A stretch of DNA of 64,000 nucleotides, from positions 1 to 64,000 of the forward strand of contig JAEUOT010000055.1 of assembly GCA_016790705.1 (NCBI GenBank), in the 5' to 3' direction. The translations under genes and the position numbers were made by a program. This DNA is from Hydrogenophaga sp. GTDB lineage: Bacteria; Pseudomonadota; Gammaproteobacteria; Burkholderiales; Burkholderiaceae_C. Positions 47,893 to 56,678 of the stretch are shown piece by piece. Within the stretch, counting starts at the first letter, position 1. The number at the start of each line of letters is the position of its first letter. A model generated the notes under the pieces. The model searched no databases and was not told the origin of the DNA. It saw only the letters and a list, made by a program, of their open reading frames with translations.

Positions 47893-48125
47893 TGGAAGGC
47901 GAGGTGGGTGGTGTGCCTCCGCTCATGTCCCCCGGTCTGCGCTGCGCGCAGCCCTCCTCCTTTACTTCGCTGCGGCACACCACCCACCTCGCCTTCTCGC
48001 TGCGCATCGGTTCGCCAGCAGTTCGCGCCCACGTTGGCTCTGGCTCAGCGAGTCGGGGTACCCGACGCAGCGAAGTAAAGGAGGAGAAACGGGCAAAGCC
48101 CGTTTCGGGGGACATGAGCGGAGTC
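47893..48125. repeat. Pair of inverted extragenic repeats between hpaE and hpaD
   Basis: The 336-bp spacer carries two copies of an element. Copy 1, around 47918-47978: CTCCGCTCATGTCCCCCG, a GC hairpin, then CTCCTCCTTTACTTCGCTGCG. Copy 2, reverse complement, 48061-48124: CGCAGCGAAGTAAAGGAGGAG, a hairpin with AAACGGGC/GCCCGTTT, then CGGGGGACATGAGCGGAG. Each is closed by its own short inverted ends (GTGTGCC/GGCACAC; GGGTACCC/GGGTACCC). No other gene is seen in the spacer. Confidence 0.7.
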
Positions 48126-48182
48126 GGGTACCCCGGCTCGCTGAGCCCGCCCAGGTAGCTGCGTGAAACCGCAGAGAGCACG

Positions 48183-49658
48183 TCACACACCCCAGTGAGG
48201 AATGTGATGCGACCCCATGGACACCGCAACGTTCTTGGGTTCGAGGAAGACCTCGTAACTCCAGGTTCCGCCCTCGCGCCCGGTGCCCGACGCCTTGGTG
48301 CCGCCAAACGGCTGCCGCAGATCCCGCACGTTCTGCGAGTTCACGAAACACATGCCCGCTTCCACCGCAGCCGCCACACGGTGCGCCTTGCCGATGTTCT
48401 CCGTCCAGACATAGCTCGACAGCCCGTACTGGATGTCGTTGGCGATGCGGATCGCGTCGGCCTCGTCCTTGAACGGGATCAGACAAGCCACGGGGCCGAA
48501 AATCTCGTCCTGCGCGATCTTCATGCGGTTGTCCACGTCGGCGAACACCGTCGGCCACACGTAGTTGCCGCCAGCCACATGCGACGGCAGTTCGGCCGCA
48601 TAGCTCGGCCGGTCCAGCCCGCCGCACAGCATCGTCGCGCCCTCCTTCGGCCCCAGCTCGATGTAGCTGCGCACCTTCGCCAGGTGGGCCTTGCTGATCA
48701 TCGGGCCGATGGTCGTCGCTTCATGAAGCGGGTCACCCACCACGATGCGCTTGGCGCGCTCGGTGAATTTCGCGGCGAAGTCGGCGTAGATGCTCTGCTG
48801 CACCAGGATGCGCGAGCCCGCCGTGCAGCGCTCGCCGTTGTTGCTGAAGATCATGAAGATCGCGGCGTCGAGCGCGCGGTCCAGATCCGCGTCGTCGAAG
48901 ATCACGAACGGGCTCTTGCCGCCCAGCTCCATGCTGAACTTCTTCAGGCCCGCGGTCTTGACGATGCGGTTGCCGGTGGCGGTGGACCCGGTGAAGCTGA
49001 TGGCGCGCACGTCGGGGTGGGCGCACAGCGGCTCGCCGGTTTCCTTGCCGAAACCGTGCACCACGTTGAGCACGCCGGCCGGGATGCCGGCTTCCAGCGC
49101 CAGCTCGCCCAGGCGCGCAGCGGTCAGCGGGCTGAGTTCGCTCATCTTGAGCACCGCCGTGTTGCCGAAGGCCAGGCACGGCGCGACCTTCCAGGTGGCG
49201 GTCATGAAGGGCACGTTCCACGGCGAGATCAGCGCACACACCCCCACCGGGTGGAACAGCGTGTAGTTCAGGTGCGTGGGCGTGGGGTAGGTGTGGCCGT
49301 CGGTGCGCGTGCACATCTCGGCGAAGTAATAGAAGTTGTCCGAGGCGCGCGGGATCAGCTGCTTACCGGTCTGCGCGATCACCTGGCCGGTGTCCTGGGT
49401 TTCGGTGTTCGCGATCTCGGGCACGTGCTTGGCGATCAGGTCGCCCAGGGCGCGCACCTTCTTCGCGCGCTCGGTCGCCGGCAGGCCGGCCCAGGCGGGG
49501 AAGGCGTCCTTGGCGGCCTGGACGGCGGCGTTGACCTCGGCCTCGGTGCCCGAGGCGACCTCGGCCAGCACGCCCTGCGTGGCCGGGTTGATGGTTTCAA
49601 AGTAGTCGGTGCCGGCAACGGTCTTGCCGTTGATGAGGTGTTCGATGCGTTGCGTCAT
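48183..49658 (-). CDS. hpaE: 5-carboxymethyl-2-hydroxymuconic semialdehyde dehydrogenase
   Basis: 491 aa aldehyde dehydrogenase; oxidises the HpaD ring-cleavage product. Starts MTQRIEHLINGKTVAGTDYF at 49658. The catalytic Cys sits in NNGERCTAGSR, the Glu in MELGGKSPFVIF, cofactor segment SPWNVPFMTATWK. The start overlaps the hpaG2 stop by four bases. Paralog of dmpC from the phenol pathway. Confidence 0.95.
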   Translation of the reverse strand: MTQRIEHLINGKTVAGTDYFETINPATQGVLAEVASGTEAEVNAAVQAAKDAFPAWAGLPATERAKKVRALGDLIAKHVPEIANTETQDTGQVIAQTGKQLIPRASDNFYYFAEMCTRTDGHTYPTPTHLNYTLFHPVGVCALISPWNVPFMTATWKVAPCLAFGNTAVLKMSELSPLTAARLGELALEAGIPAGVLNVVHGFGKETGEPLCAHPDVRAISFTGSTATGNRIVKTAGLKKFSMELGGKSPFVIFDDADLDRALDAAIFMIFSNNGERCTAGSRILVQQSIYADFAAKFTERAKRIVVGDPLHEATTIGPMISKAHLAKVRSYIELGPKEGATMLCGGLDRPSYAAELPSHVAGGNYVWPTVFADVDNRMKIAQDEIFGPVACLIPFKDEADAIRIANDIQYGLSSYVWTENIGKAHRVAAAVEAGMCFVNSQNVRDLRQPFGGTKASGTGREGGTWSYEVFLEPKNVAVSMGSHHIPHWGV

Positions 49659-50428
49659 GCCTTGCTTTCGGAGGTGATGGTGTTGGTCAATGCGCCGATG
49701 CCGTCGATCTCGGTGACGATCACGTCGCCGGGCTGGCAGTCGACGACGCCGTCGGGCGTGCCGGTGAGGATGAGGTCGCCGGGCATCAGGGTCATGAAGC
49801 CGCTGAAGTACGCGATCAGCGTGGCGACGTCGAAGATCATGTCCTTCGTGTTCCCCTGCTGCGTGACCTTGCCGTTCACGGTGGTGCGCAGCGCCAGGCT
49901 CATGGGATCGGGCACATCGGCCGCATCCACCAGCCAGGGGCCCAGCGGCGTGCAGGTGTCGCGGTTCTTGACCTTGAGGTTGGGGCGGTACCAGTTCTCC
50001 AGGTAGTCGCGGATCGCGTAGTCGTTGGCGACCGTGTAGCCTGCGACGTACTGAAGCGCGTCGGCTTTTTTCACGCGTTTGGTCGGCTGGCCAATCACCA
50101 CCGCGAGTTCGCACTCGTAGTGCATGAAGTTCACGCCGTCGGGCCGCACGGTGAAGGAGCGGTGACCGGTCAGCGAGGCCTCGCCCTTGACAAAGGCCAG
50201 CGGCTCTTCGGGCGCCTTGAAAGCGAGTTCCTTGGCATGGTCGGCGTAGTTCAGGCCCAGGGCGAGCACGGTTCGGGGTCGATCAATGGGCGCCAGCGGC
50301 GGCAGCCAGACCACCTCGTCGAATCCGACGCGGCGTCCTTTGAACGCGGGCGTGAGCAGTTCGAGCTGGCCGTCTTGTTCGACGGCGTCGTGGACCGCGC
50401 CGGCCCAGGTGATGCGGGCTCTCTTCAT
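49655..50428 (-). CDS. hpaG2: HpaG C-terminal-type subunit (OPET decarboxylase)
   Basis: 257 aa FAH-family enzyme aligning with the C-terminal half of the fused E. coli HpcE/HpaG: LALGLNYADHAKELAFKAPE, NFMHYECELAVVIG (metal-ligand Glu residues) and AGYTVANDYAIRDYLENWYRPNLK. It acts on 5-oxopent-3-ene-1,2,5-tricarboxylate. Start MKRARITWAGAVHDAVEQDG. Overlaps both hpaE and hpaG1 by 4 bp. Confidence 0.92.
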   Translation of the reverse strand: MKRARITWAGAVHDAVEQDGQLELLTPAFKGRRVGFDEVVWLPPLAPIDRPRTVLALGLNYADHAKELAFKAPEEPLAFVKGEASLTGHRSFTVRPDGVNFMHYECELAVVIGQPTKRVKKADALQYVAGYTVANDYAIRDYLENWYRPNLKVKNRDTCTPLGPWLVDAADVPDPMSLALRTTVNGKVTQQGNTKDMIFDVATLIAYFSGFMTLMPGDLILTGTPDGVVDCQPGDVIVTEIDGIGALTNTITSESKA

Positions 50429-51069
50429 GCGCTTTCTCCCACAAAGTGATTCACCAGCGGCGCGAAGCCGGTGGCGGTGATCTCGACCGAATCGCCGGCC
50501 CTGGCGCGCGGCCGCGTGCCGTCGTCCAGGCAGTCGGTGCCGACCATCAGCACATCGCCTGGGCGCATGGACTGGAAGGCGTTCACGTCGGCCCACAGCG
50601 TGGCGGCGTCGCGCACCAGGTCGGCGAGCGCGGTGCGCTGGCGCATCACGCCGTCCACACGCAACTCCAGCACCAGCGAGGCGAGTTCGTCCAGCGAAGC
50701 CACCGGCCGCAACGCGTCGCCCACGCCGAGGAAACCGTCCACGCAGCGAAACTTCACCGGCGGGCGGTAGTAGCTCTCGTGCGGGATCGCCACGTCGTTG
50801 AACAGCACGGCGCCGGCCACGCAACCCCCCTCGCCCGCCACAAGACCCAGGCTGGCGGCGACCTCGACCTCGGCCACGCCGGGGGGCAGCGCGATGGCCT
50901 GGCTGCTGCGGGTGAAGGTGTTGGCGGTCTTGATGTAGAGCACCGGCGCGTTCGGCGGCGCCTTGTAGGGCGCCTCGTGCATGCGCGGCGCCCAGAGCGC
51001 GTGTTCGCGCCGGAAGTTCAGCAGCGTGCCGTAGACGGTGCCGCCCGGGAGGTAGGGAAGGGTCTTCAT
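50425..51069 (-). CDS. hpaG1: HpaG N-terminal-type subunit
   Basis: 214 aa FAH-family protein aligning with the N-terminal half of fused HpcE/HpaG: TVYGTLLNFRREHALWAPRM, APYKAPPNAPVLYIKTANTF, NDVAIPHESYYRPPVKFRCVDGF split across the domain. Together with hpaG2 it forms the bifunctional decarboxylase/isomerase that yields 2-hydroxyhepta-2,4-diene-1,7-dioate. Starts right after hpaR (7 bp). Confidence 0.92.
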   Translation of the reverse strand: MKTLPYLPGGTVYGTLLNFRREHALWAPRMHEAPYKAPPNAPVLYIKTANTFTRSSQAIALPPGVAEVEVAASLGLVAGEGGCVAGAVLFNDVAIPHESYYRPPVKFRCVDGFLGVGDALRPVASLDELASLVLELRVDGVMRQRTALADLVRDAATLWADVNAFQSMRPGDVLMVGTDCLDDGTRPRARAGDSVEITATGFAPLVNHFVGESA

Positions 51070-51076
51070 GGGGATG

Positions 51077-51565
51077 TCATTCCTCGATGTCGTCGGCCTC
51101 GACGCCGCCGGGGGCTTCCAGCGCGATCACGTCGTCCAGCAGGTCGTAGAGCTGTGCGAGCCGGTCGGAGCCCAGTTGCGCCTCCATCCACTGGTAGTGC
51201 GACTCGATGGTCTGCGACAGCTTGCGCACCAGCTTCAGGCCGGCGGGCGTGGCGCGCACCACCGTGCGCCGAGCGTCCTGCGGGCAGCGGTTGCGGGTGA
51301 TCAGTCCGTCGCGTTCCATGCGGGTGAGCACGCCGGTCAGGCTGGGGCCGAGCAGCAACGCCTCGCGCGCCACGCGGCCGGTCTCGACGCCGGCCGGATC
51401 GCGGGCGTGTTCGCCCAGCACGCGCAGCACGCGCCACTGCTGGTCGGACAGGCCGTGCTCGCGCAGGCTGGGCCGGGTGTGCTGCATCACGGCCTCACGC
51501 GCTTCGAGCAGCAGGCGCGGCAGGTTGCGGTGAACAAAAGAAGGGGTGCTGTCGTCGGTGGCCAT
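51077..51565 (-). CDS. hpaR: MarR-family repressor of the hpa operon
   Basis: 162 aa MarR regulator; HpaR homologues repress homoprotocatechuate genes and are released by the aromatic substrate. It has VETGRVAREALLLGPSLTGVLTRMERDGLI as the recognition helix/wing. Starts MATDDSTPSFVHRNLPRLLL at 51565. First gene of the hpaR-G1-G2-E-D-F-H operon. Its upstream palindrome (51581-51596) is a likely autoregulatory operator. Confidence 0.93.
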   Translation of the reverse strand: MATDDSTPSFVHRNLPRLLLEAREAVMQHTRPSLREHGLSDQQWRVLRVLGEHARDPAGVETGRVAREALLLGPSLTGVLTRMERDGLITRNRCPQDARRTVVRATPAGLKLVRKLSQTIESHYQWMEAQLGSDRLAQLYDLLDDVIALEAPGGVEADDIEE

Positions 51566-51580
51566 GGGGTGGTGCGATTT

Positions 51581-51596
51581 ATTTAATATGTTAAAT
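51581..51596. promoter_or_regulatory. Palindromic HpaR operator candidate
   Basis: ATTTAA-TATG-TTAAAT, perfect inverted repeat 15 bp upstream of the hpaR start and in the AT-rich spacer shared with the divergent nitronate monooxygenase gene. Form and location match MarR-family operators; occupation would cover the hpaR promoter and possibly the divergent one. Confidence 0.7.
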
Positions 51597-51661
51597 GTTT
51601 TCTCAGCCATCGCCAAACTCGGGTTAACCCGCAACCCCGGAGGCCGGCCGACAATCGCGGC

Positions 51662-52702
51662 ATGAACACGCTCGCCCAACGCCTGAACGTCGATCGCCTG
51701 CTGCTGCAGGCGCCCATGGCCGGTTCGCAGGGCTCGGCCCTGGCGCTGGCGGTCTGCGGGGCCGGCGGCATCGGCGCCCTCCCCGCCGCCATGCTCACGC
51801 CCGAGGCGCTGCTGCAGGAGCTGATCACCCTGTCGCAAGGCACCGACCAGCCGTGGAACGTCAACTTCTTCTGCCACACGCCGCCCGTGCCCGACGCCGC
51901 GCGCGAGGCCCGCTGGCGCGAGGCGCTGGCCCCGTTCTACGCCGAGGCCGGGCTGGACATTGCCGCCGTGCCGGCCGGCGCGGGGCGCGTGCCCTTCAGC
52001 CACACGGTGGCCGACCTCGTAGAGCCGTTCCGCCCGCCCATCGTGAGTTTTCACTTCGGCCTGCCCGCGCCGGATCTGCTGGCGCGCGTGAAGGGTTGGG
52101 GCAGCGTGCTGCTGTCCTCGGCCACCACCGTGGAAGAAGCCATCTGGCTCGAAGCCCAGGGGGTGGATGCGGTGATTGCGCAGGGCGTGGAGGCCGGCGG
52201 CCACCGCGGCATGTTCATGACCGGCGAGCTCACGACCCAGGTCGGCACCTTCGCCCTGCTGCCGCAGATCGCGGCGACCGTGAACGTGCCGGTGATCGCG
52301 GCTGGCGGCATCGCCGACGCGGCGGGCGTGCGCGCGGCGCTGGCGCTGGGCGCGGCGGGCGTGCAGGTGGGCACGGCCTACCTGTGCAGCGACGAGGCCC
52401 TGACCTCGCCCATCCACCGCGCCGCGCTGCAGAGCGAGGCGGCCCGCCACACGGCATTGACCACACTGTTCAGCGGCCGGCCGGCGCGCGGCATCGTCAA
52501 CCGCGTGATGCGCGAACTCGGCCCGCTGAGCCCGGCCGCGCCCGCCTTTCCGACCGCCACCGCCGCCATCGCGCCGTTGCGCGCGCACTGGGAAAAGCAG
52601 GGCAGCGGCGAGTTCTCGCCGCTGTGGAGCGGCCAGAACGCCAGCGGCTGCCGCAGCGCATCGGCGGCCGACATCACCCGCGAACTCCTGAAAGGCTTCT
52701 GA
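51662..52702 (+). CDS. Nitronate monooxygenase-like (2-nitropropane dioxygenase family)
   Basis: 346 aa FMN TIM-barrel protein: LLQAPMAGSQGSALALAVCG at the N-terminus, NVNFFCHTPP, AQGVEAGGHRG (catalytic His region), PVIAAGGIADAAGVRAALALGA (phosphate-binding) and VQVGTAYLCSDEA. Oxidises nitronates or acts as NAD(P)H:quinone reductase. Divergent from hpaR, so it may share the HpaR operator. Next gene 2 bp later. Confidence 0.92.
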   Translation: MNTLAQRLNVDRLLLQAPMAGSQGSALALAVCGAGGIGALPAAMLTPEALLQELITLSQGTDQPWNVNFFCHTPPVPDAAREARWREALAPFYAEAGLDIAAVPAGAGRVPFSHTVADLVEPFRPPIVSFHFGLPAPDLLARVKGWGSVLLSSATTVEEAIWLEAQGVDAVIAQGVEAGGHRGMFMTGELTTQVGTFALLPQIAATVNVPVIAAGGIADAAGVRAALALGAAGVQVGTAYLCSDEALTSPIHRAALQSEAARHTALTTLFSGRPARGIVNRVMRELGPLSPAAPAFPTATAAIAPLRAHWEKQGSGEFSPLWSGQNASGCRSASAADITRELLKGF

Positions 52703-52704
52703 AC

Positions 52705-52995
52705 ATGTTCGTCGTGATCTTCCGCGCCAAGGCCCGCGACCTGGACGCCGAGTACAGCGCCATGGCCGCGCAGATGCGCCAGCTCGCGCTGACGCAGTTC
52801 GGTTGTCTGGACTTCACCGCCATGACCGAGGGCGATCAGGAGGTCGCCCTGTCCTACTGGCCCGACGAGGCCAGCATCCGCGCCTGGAAGCAGCACACCG
52901 ACCACCTGATGGCCCAGAAGCTCGGCCGCGAGCGCTGGTACGCCAGCTACATGGTCGAGGTGGCCGAGGTGAAACGCCAGTACCGCCACCCTTAG
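52705..52995 (+). CDS. Small ABM-domain protein
   Basis: 96 aa antibiotic biosynthesis monooxygenase domain, starting MFVVIFRAKARDLDAEYSAM, ending YMVEVAEVKRQYRHP, with conserved ALSYWPDEASIRAWKQH. Two bases after the stop of the nitronate monooxygenase gene, so co-translated. Cofactorless quinol oxidation or a dimerisation partner for the flavoenzyme are options; no firm function. Confidence 0.88.
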   Translation: MFVVIFRAKARDLDAEYSAMAAQMRQLALTQFGCLDFTAMTEGDQEVALSYWPDEASIRAWKQHTDHLMAQKLGRERWYASYMVEVAEVKRQYRHP

Positions 52996-53033
52996 GCGGA
53001 GGGCCGCGGCGCTCGTCTATATTGGGGGTCACC

Positions 53034-55130
53034 ATGCGCCTGCCCGCCCGCCCCCTGCCGCCCCTGGACCGCCGCCACTGGCTGGGGCTGATGCTCCTGG
53101 GTCTGGGCAGCGCCCATGCGCAGGACACCCCGGTGCTGCGCTACGCCGGCGACGCGGCCTTCGCGCCTTTCGAATCGCTGGACGCACGGGGCCGGCCGCA
53201 GGGCTTCCAGATCGACCTGCTGCGCGCGCTGGAGCCGCTGATGGGCGTGCGCTTCGACATCCGCCTGCGCCCCTGGGCCCAGACCGAGGCGGCCTTCCGC
53301 TCTGGCGAGGCCGACCTGCTGGCGATGGTGGACACGCCCGAGCGGCGGGCCTGGGCGCAGTTCGCGCACGGCCACGCCACGCCGGCGATGGCCGTGTACC
53401 TGCGCCAGGGCGATCCTGAACCGCAGGCCCTGCAGGACCTGGCCGCGATGCGCGTGGCCGTGCCCGACCGCGAGGCCATGCGCGCCACCCTCGCCGGCCT
53501 GTTCCCGCAGCGCCCGGCCGGCTGGCTGACCCGGCCCGATCCGGCGGCGGTGCTGGACGCGCTGCGCAGTGGCGCGGCCGACGCCGCCCTGCTGCCCCGC
53601 GCCTATGCCGACCCGCTGCTGGCCGAGGGGCGCTTTCCCGGACTGGTCGCCTCCGGCCTGGTGCTGCGCCTGCAGGCCTACGCCTTCGCGGTCGCGCCCG
53701 GCAACACCGCGCTCATCGAACGCCTGCAGACCGCGCTGCACACGCTGGAACGCGACGGCACGCTCGAAACGCTGCGCACCCGCTGGCTGGGCAGCCACCG
53801 CGACAAGGCCGAACAGGAAAAACTGACGCGCGGCCTGGCGCAGCAGACCCAGTGGACCTGGGGCATCGGTGGCGCCTCGGCCGTGGGCATTGCCGCGCTG
53901 GGCACGCTGGCCTGGCGACGCGGCCGGCGCGTGCTGCAGGAACGCCAGCGCCGCCGTGCCGCCGAAGCGGCACTGGTCCGCGCCGAAGAACTGCTGGAAC
54001 GCAGCTTCACCCTCAACCCCGCGCCGATGCTGCTGGTCGAGCGCGGCAGCTCGGTGATCCGCGACACGAACGCCGCGCTGCAGACCCTGCTGGGCGTGCT
54101 GGCGCGCAGCCTGGTGGGGCAGGCGCTGCCCGAGCTCGGCCAGTACATCGACACCGCTGCCGTTCAGGCGCTGATCCGCAGCTTCGGCGACGCCGGCGCG
54201 CTGGACGCAGTGCCGGTGCGGCTGATGCGGGCCGACGGCAGCGCGCGCGACTGCCTGATCAGCGCCGACCCGCTGAGCATCGGCGGGGTGGAGCACGCCT
54301 TCTGCCTGCTGCGCGATGTGACCGACGAGCTGGCGCAGGACGCGGCGCTGCGACAGGGCTACGAGGCGCTGGCCGCCGAGCTGGACCGCCTGCGCCGCGA
54401 CCTGGACCGCGCGCAGGGCAAGCAGCAACGCGCCGAACAGTCGCTGCAGGAATTCACCCGCGTGGTCTCGCACGACCTGCGCGCGCCGCTGATCGCGATG
54501 CAGGGCTTTGTCGGCCTGCTGCGCGAGCGCCTGCAGGACGGCCACCTGCAAGAGGCCGAGGCCTACACCGAGCACATCGCCCGCGCCACGCGCCGCATGT
54601 CGGCCATGGTGGCGGCGCTGACCGACATGGCCAAGGTCTCGCGCAAGCCGCTGCAGCGCGTGACGGTGGACATGCAGCGGCTGGCGCAGGACACCTGGAC
54701 CCTGCTGAGCGCGGCCGAGCCACAGCGCCGGGTGGACTTCCGGCTCGACACCCTGCCGCCGGCCCACGCGGACGCCGACCTGACCGCGCAGGTCTGGCAG
54801 AACCTGTTGCACAACGCCTGGAAGTACAGCGCGCAGGTGGCGCAGGCCAAGGTGTCGGTGGACAGCTTCCGTGATGCGCGCGGCATCTGGTACCGCGTGA
54901 CGGACAACGGCGCCGGTTTCGACATGGCCAAGGCGGGCCAGTTGTTCCAGCCGTTCCAGCGCATGCACACGGCCAGCCAGTTCGAAGGCAGCGGCGTGGG
55001 GCTGAGCCTGGTGCGCCGCATCGTCGACCACCACCAGGGCGAGATCCGGCTGCGCAGCGCGCCGGGCGTGGGCACGGTGGCCGAGTTCACGCTGGACGCG
55101 CCGCCGGACACCGTGGTGCCGGTGGGCTGA
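53034..55130 (+). CDS. Sensor histidine kinase with periplasmic solute-binding domain
   Basis: 698 aa. Signal peptide, then a bacterial type 3 solute-binding (SBP_bac_3) domain (residues about 35-250), one TM helix (WTWGIGGASAVGIAALGTLAW), a PAS domain, a coiled coil and HisKA with H480 in VVSHDLRAPL, followed by HATPase (NLLHNAWKYS N-box and DNGAGFDMAKAGQLF). ATG 53034. No cognate response regulator gene lies next to it. Ligand unknown; could sense small amino acid-like compounds. Confidence 0.9.
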   Translation: MRLPARPLPPLDRRHWLGLMLLGLGSAHAQDTPVLRYAGDAAFAPFESLDARGRPQGFQIDLLRALEPLMGVRFDIRLRPWAQTEAAFRSGEADLLAMVDTPERRAWAQFAHGHATPAMAVYLRQGDPEPQALQDLAAMRVAVPDREAMRATLAGLFPQRPAGWLTRPDPAAVLDALRSGAADAALLPRAYADPLLAEGRFPGLVASGLVLRLQAYAFAVAPGNTALIERLQTALHTLERDGTLETLRTRWLGSHRDKAEQEKLTRGLAQQTQWTWGIGGASAVGIAALGTLAWRRGRRVLQERQRRRAAEAALVRAEELLERSFTLNPAPMLLVERGSSVIRDTNAALQTLLGVLARSLVGQALPELGQYIDTAAVQALIRSFGDAGALDAVPVRLMRADGSARDCLISADPLSIGGVEHAFCLLRDVTDELAQDAALRQGYEALAAELDRLRRDLDRAQGKQQRAEQSLQEFTRVVSHDLRAPLIAMQGFVGLLRERLQDGHLQEAEAYTEHIARATRRMSAMVAALTDMAKVSRKPLQRVTVDMQRLAQDTWTLLSAAEPQRRVDFRLDTLPPAHADADLTAQVWQNLLHNAWKYSAQVAQAKVSVDSFRDARGIWYRVTDNGAGFDMAKAGQLFQPFQRMHTASQFEGSGVGLSLVRRIVDHHQGEIRLRSAPGVGTVAEFTLDAPPDTVVPVG

Positions 55131-55156
55131 TCCGCGCCGGGTGGTAGGCTCGCCCG

Positions 55157-56620
55157 ATGGCCAAGGACAAGACGATCTACACCTGCAACGAATGCGGCGG
55201 CACCAGCCCGCGCTGGCTGGGCAAATGCCCGAGTTGCGGGGCCTGGAACACGCTGGTGGAGTCGGTGGCGGAGAACCCCGCCAGCGCGAAAAACCGCTTC
55301 GCGTCGCTGGCACCGGCCAGCGCCGTGGCCACGCTGGCCGACATCGAAGCGACCGATGTGCAGCGCACGCCGACCGGCATCGGCGAACTCGACCGCGTGC
55401 TCGGCGGCGGGGTGGTCGAGGGCGGCGTGGTGCTGATCGGCGGCGACCCGGGCATCGGCAAGTCGACGCTGTTGCTGCAGGCGCTGGATGCGCTGCAGAA
55501 GCAGTCGCTCGGCGCGCGCCACGCCGCCGGGCCGCCCCAAGGCGTGGCAGCCCCCTCGGGGGGCAGCGGACCGCGCGCAGCGGGGAAGCGTGGGGGCGAC
55601 ACGTTGTACGTCACGGGCGAGGAATCGGGTGCGCAGGTCGCGCTGCGTTCGCGCCGGCTCGGCCTGGACGATTCGCAGGTCAAGGTGCTGGCCGAGATCC
55701 AGTTGGAGAAGATCCTCGCCACGCTGTCGGCGCACAAGCCCGCGATCGCCGTCATCGACTCGATCCAGACCGTGTATTCCGAACAGCTCACCAGCGCGCC
55801 GGGCTCGGTGGCGCAGGTGCGCGAATGCGCAGCCCACCTGACGCGTGCGGCCAAGGCCAGCGGCACGGCCATCGTGCTGGTCGGTCACGTGACCAAGGAA
55901 GGCGCGCTGGCCGGCCCGCGCGTGCTCGAACACATGGTCGACACCGTCCTGTATTTCGAGGGCGACACCCATTCGAGCTACCGGCTGATCCGCGCGATCA
56001 AGAACCGCTTCGGCGCGGTCAACGAGATCGGCGTGTTCGCGATGACCGAGAAGGGCCTCAAGGGCGTGAGCAACCCCAGCGCGATCTTTCTCTCGCAGCA
56101 CGCCGAGCCCGTTCCCGGCAGTTGCGTGCTGGTGACCCTCGAAGGCACGCGACCGATGCTGGTGGAAATCCAGGCGCTGGTCGACAGCGGCGGCCCCTCG
56201 CCGCGGCGCCTGTCGGTCGGCCTGGAGCGCGACCGGCTGGCGATGCTGCTGGCGGTGCTGCACCGCCACGCGGGCGTGGCCTGCATGGACCAGGACGTGT
56301 TCGTCAACGCGGTCGGCGGTGTGCGCATCAGCGAACCAGCAGCCGATCTGGCGGTCATGCTGGCGATCACCAGCAGCCTGCGCGGCAAGGCGCTGCCCAA
56401 GGGCTTCATCGCCTTCGGCGAGGTCGGTCTGGCGGGCGAGGTGCGGCCGGCGCCGCGCGGCCAGGAGCGGCTGAAAGAGGCCGCCAAGCTGGGCTTCAGC
56501 GTCGCCGTCGTGCCCAAGGCCAATGCGCCCAAGAAGAACGACAAGGCGTTCGAAGGGCTGACCATCCACGCGGTCGAGCGCATCGAGGAAGCGATGGAGC
56601 TGGCCCGCAGCCTCGCCTGA
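55157..56620 (+). CDS. radA: DNA repair protein RadA (Sms)
   Basis: 487 aa, branch-migration ATPase. Zinc finger CNECGG..CPSCGAW, Walker A GDPGIGKST, RadA-specific KNRFGAVNEIGVF and a C-terminal Lon-protease-like domain (GEVGLAGEVRP). The family is about 455-460 aa; the surplus of about 30 residues lies between LLLQALDALQ and TLYVTGEES. That insertion is encoded by an extragenic repeat (55518-55602) kept in frame. Confidence 0.95.
   Translation: MAKDKTIYTCNECGGTSPRWLGKCPSCGAWNTLVESVAENPASAKNRFASLAPASAVATLADIEATDVQRTPTGIGELDRVLGGGVVEGGVVLIGGDPGIGKSTLLLQALDALQKQSLGARHAAGPPQGVAAPSGGSGPRAAGKRGGDTLYVTGEESGAQVALRSRRLGLDDSQVKVLAEIQLEKILATLSAHKPAIAVIDSIQTVYSEQLTSAPGSVAQVRECAAHLTRAAKASGTAIVLVGHVTKEGALAGPRVLEHMVDTVLYFEGDTHSSYRLIRAIKNRFGAVNEIGVFAMTEKGLKGVSNPSAIFLSQHAEPVPGSCVLVTLEGTRPMLVEIQALVDSGGPSPRRLSVGLERDRLAMLLAVLHRHAGVACMDQDVFVNAVGGVRISEPAADLAVMLAITSSLRGKALPKGFIAFGEVGLAGEVRPAPRGQERLKEAAKLGFSVAVVPKANAPKKNDKAFEGLTIHAVERIEEAMELARSLA
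55518..55602. repeat. Extragenic repeat inside radA
   Basis: The reverse complement aligns with the repeat at 14336-14416: shared blocks GCCCCCACGCT, CGCTGCCCCCC, GGGGGCTG and GGGGCGGCCCGGCGGC, with only small differences. It is translated as a Gly/Ala/Pro-rich insert (GPPQGVAAPSGGSGPRAAGK) between Walker A and Walker B regions, with no frameshift or stop. Confidence 0.8.
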
Positions 56621-56678
56621 TCCTGATCTACGCAGATTCCGCAGCGCGACCGGCGCCGGCGGTGGCGACAATCGCCAC

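Noticed and set aside
47834-48307. Minus-strand frame through the hpaE-hpaD spacer
   Set aside because: It is the translation of the two inverted extragenic repeats, with duplicated peptide phrases.
52992-55313. 773-codon minus-strand frame opposite the sensor kinase and the start of radA
   Set aside because: It spans two confirmed genes on the other strand and contains no motif.
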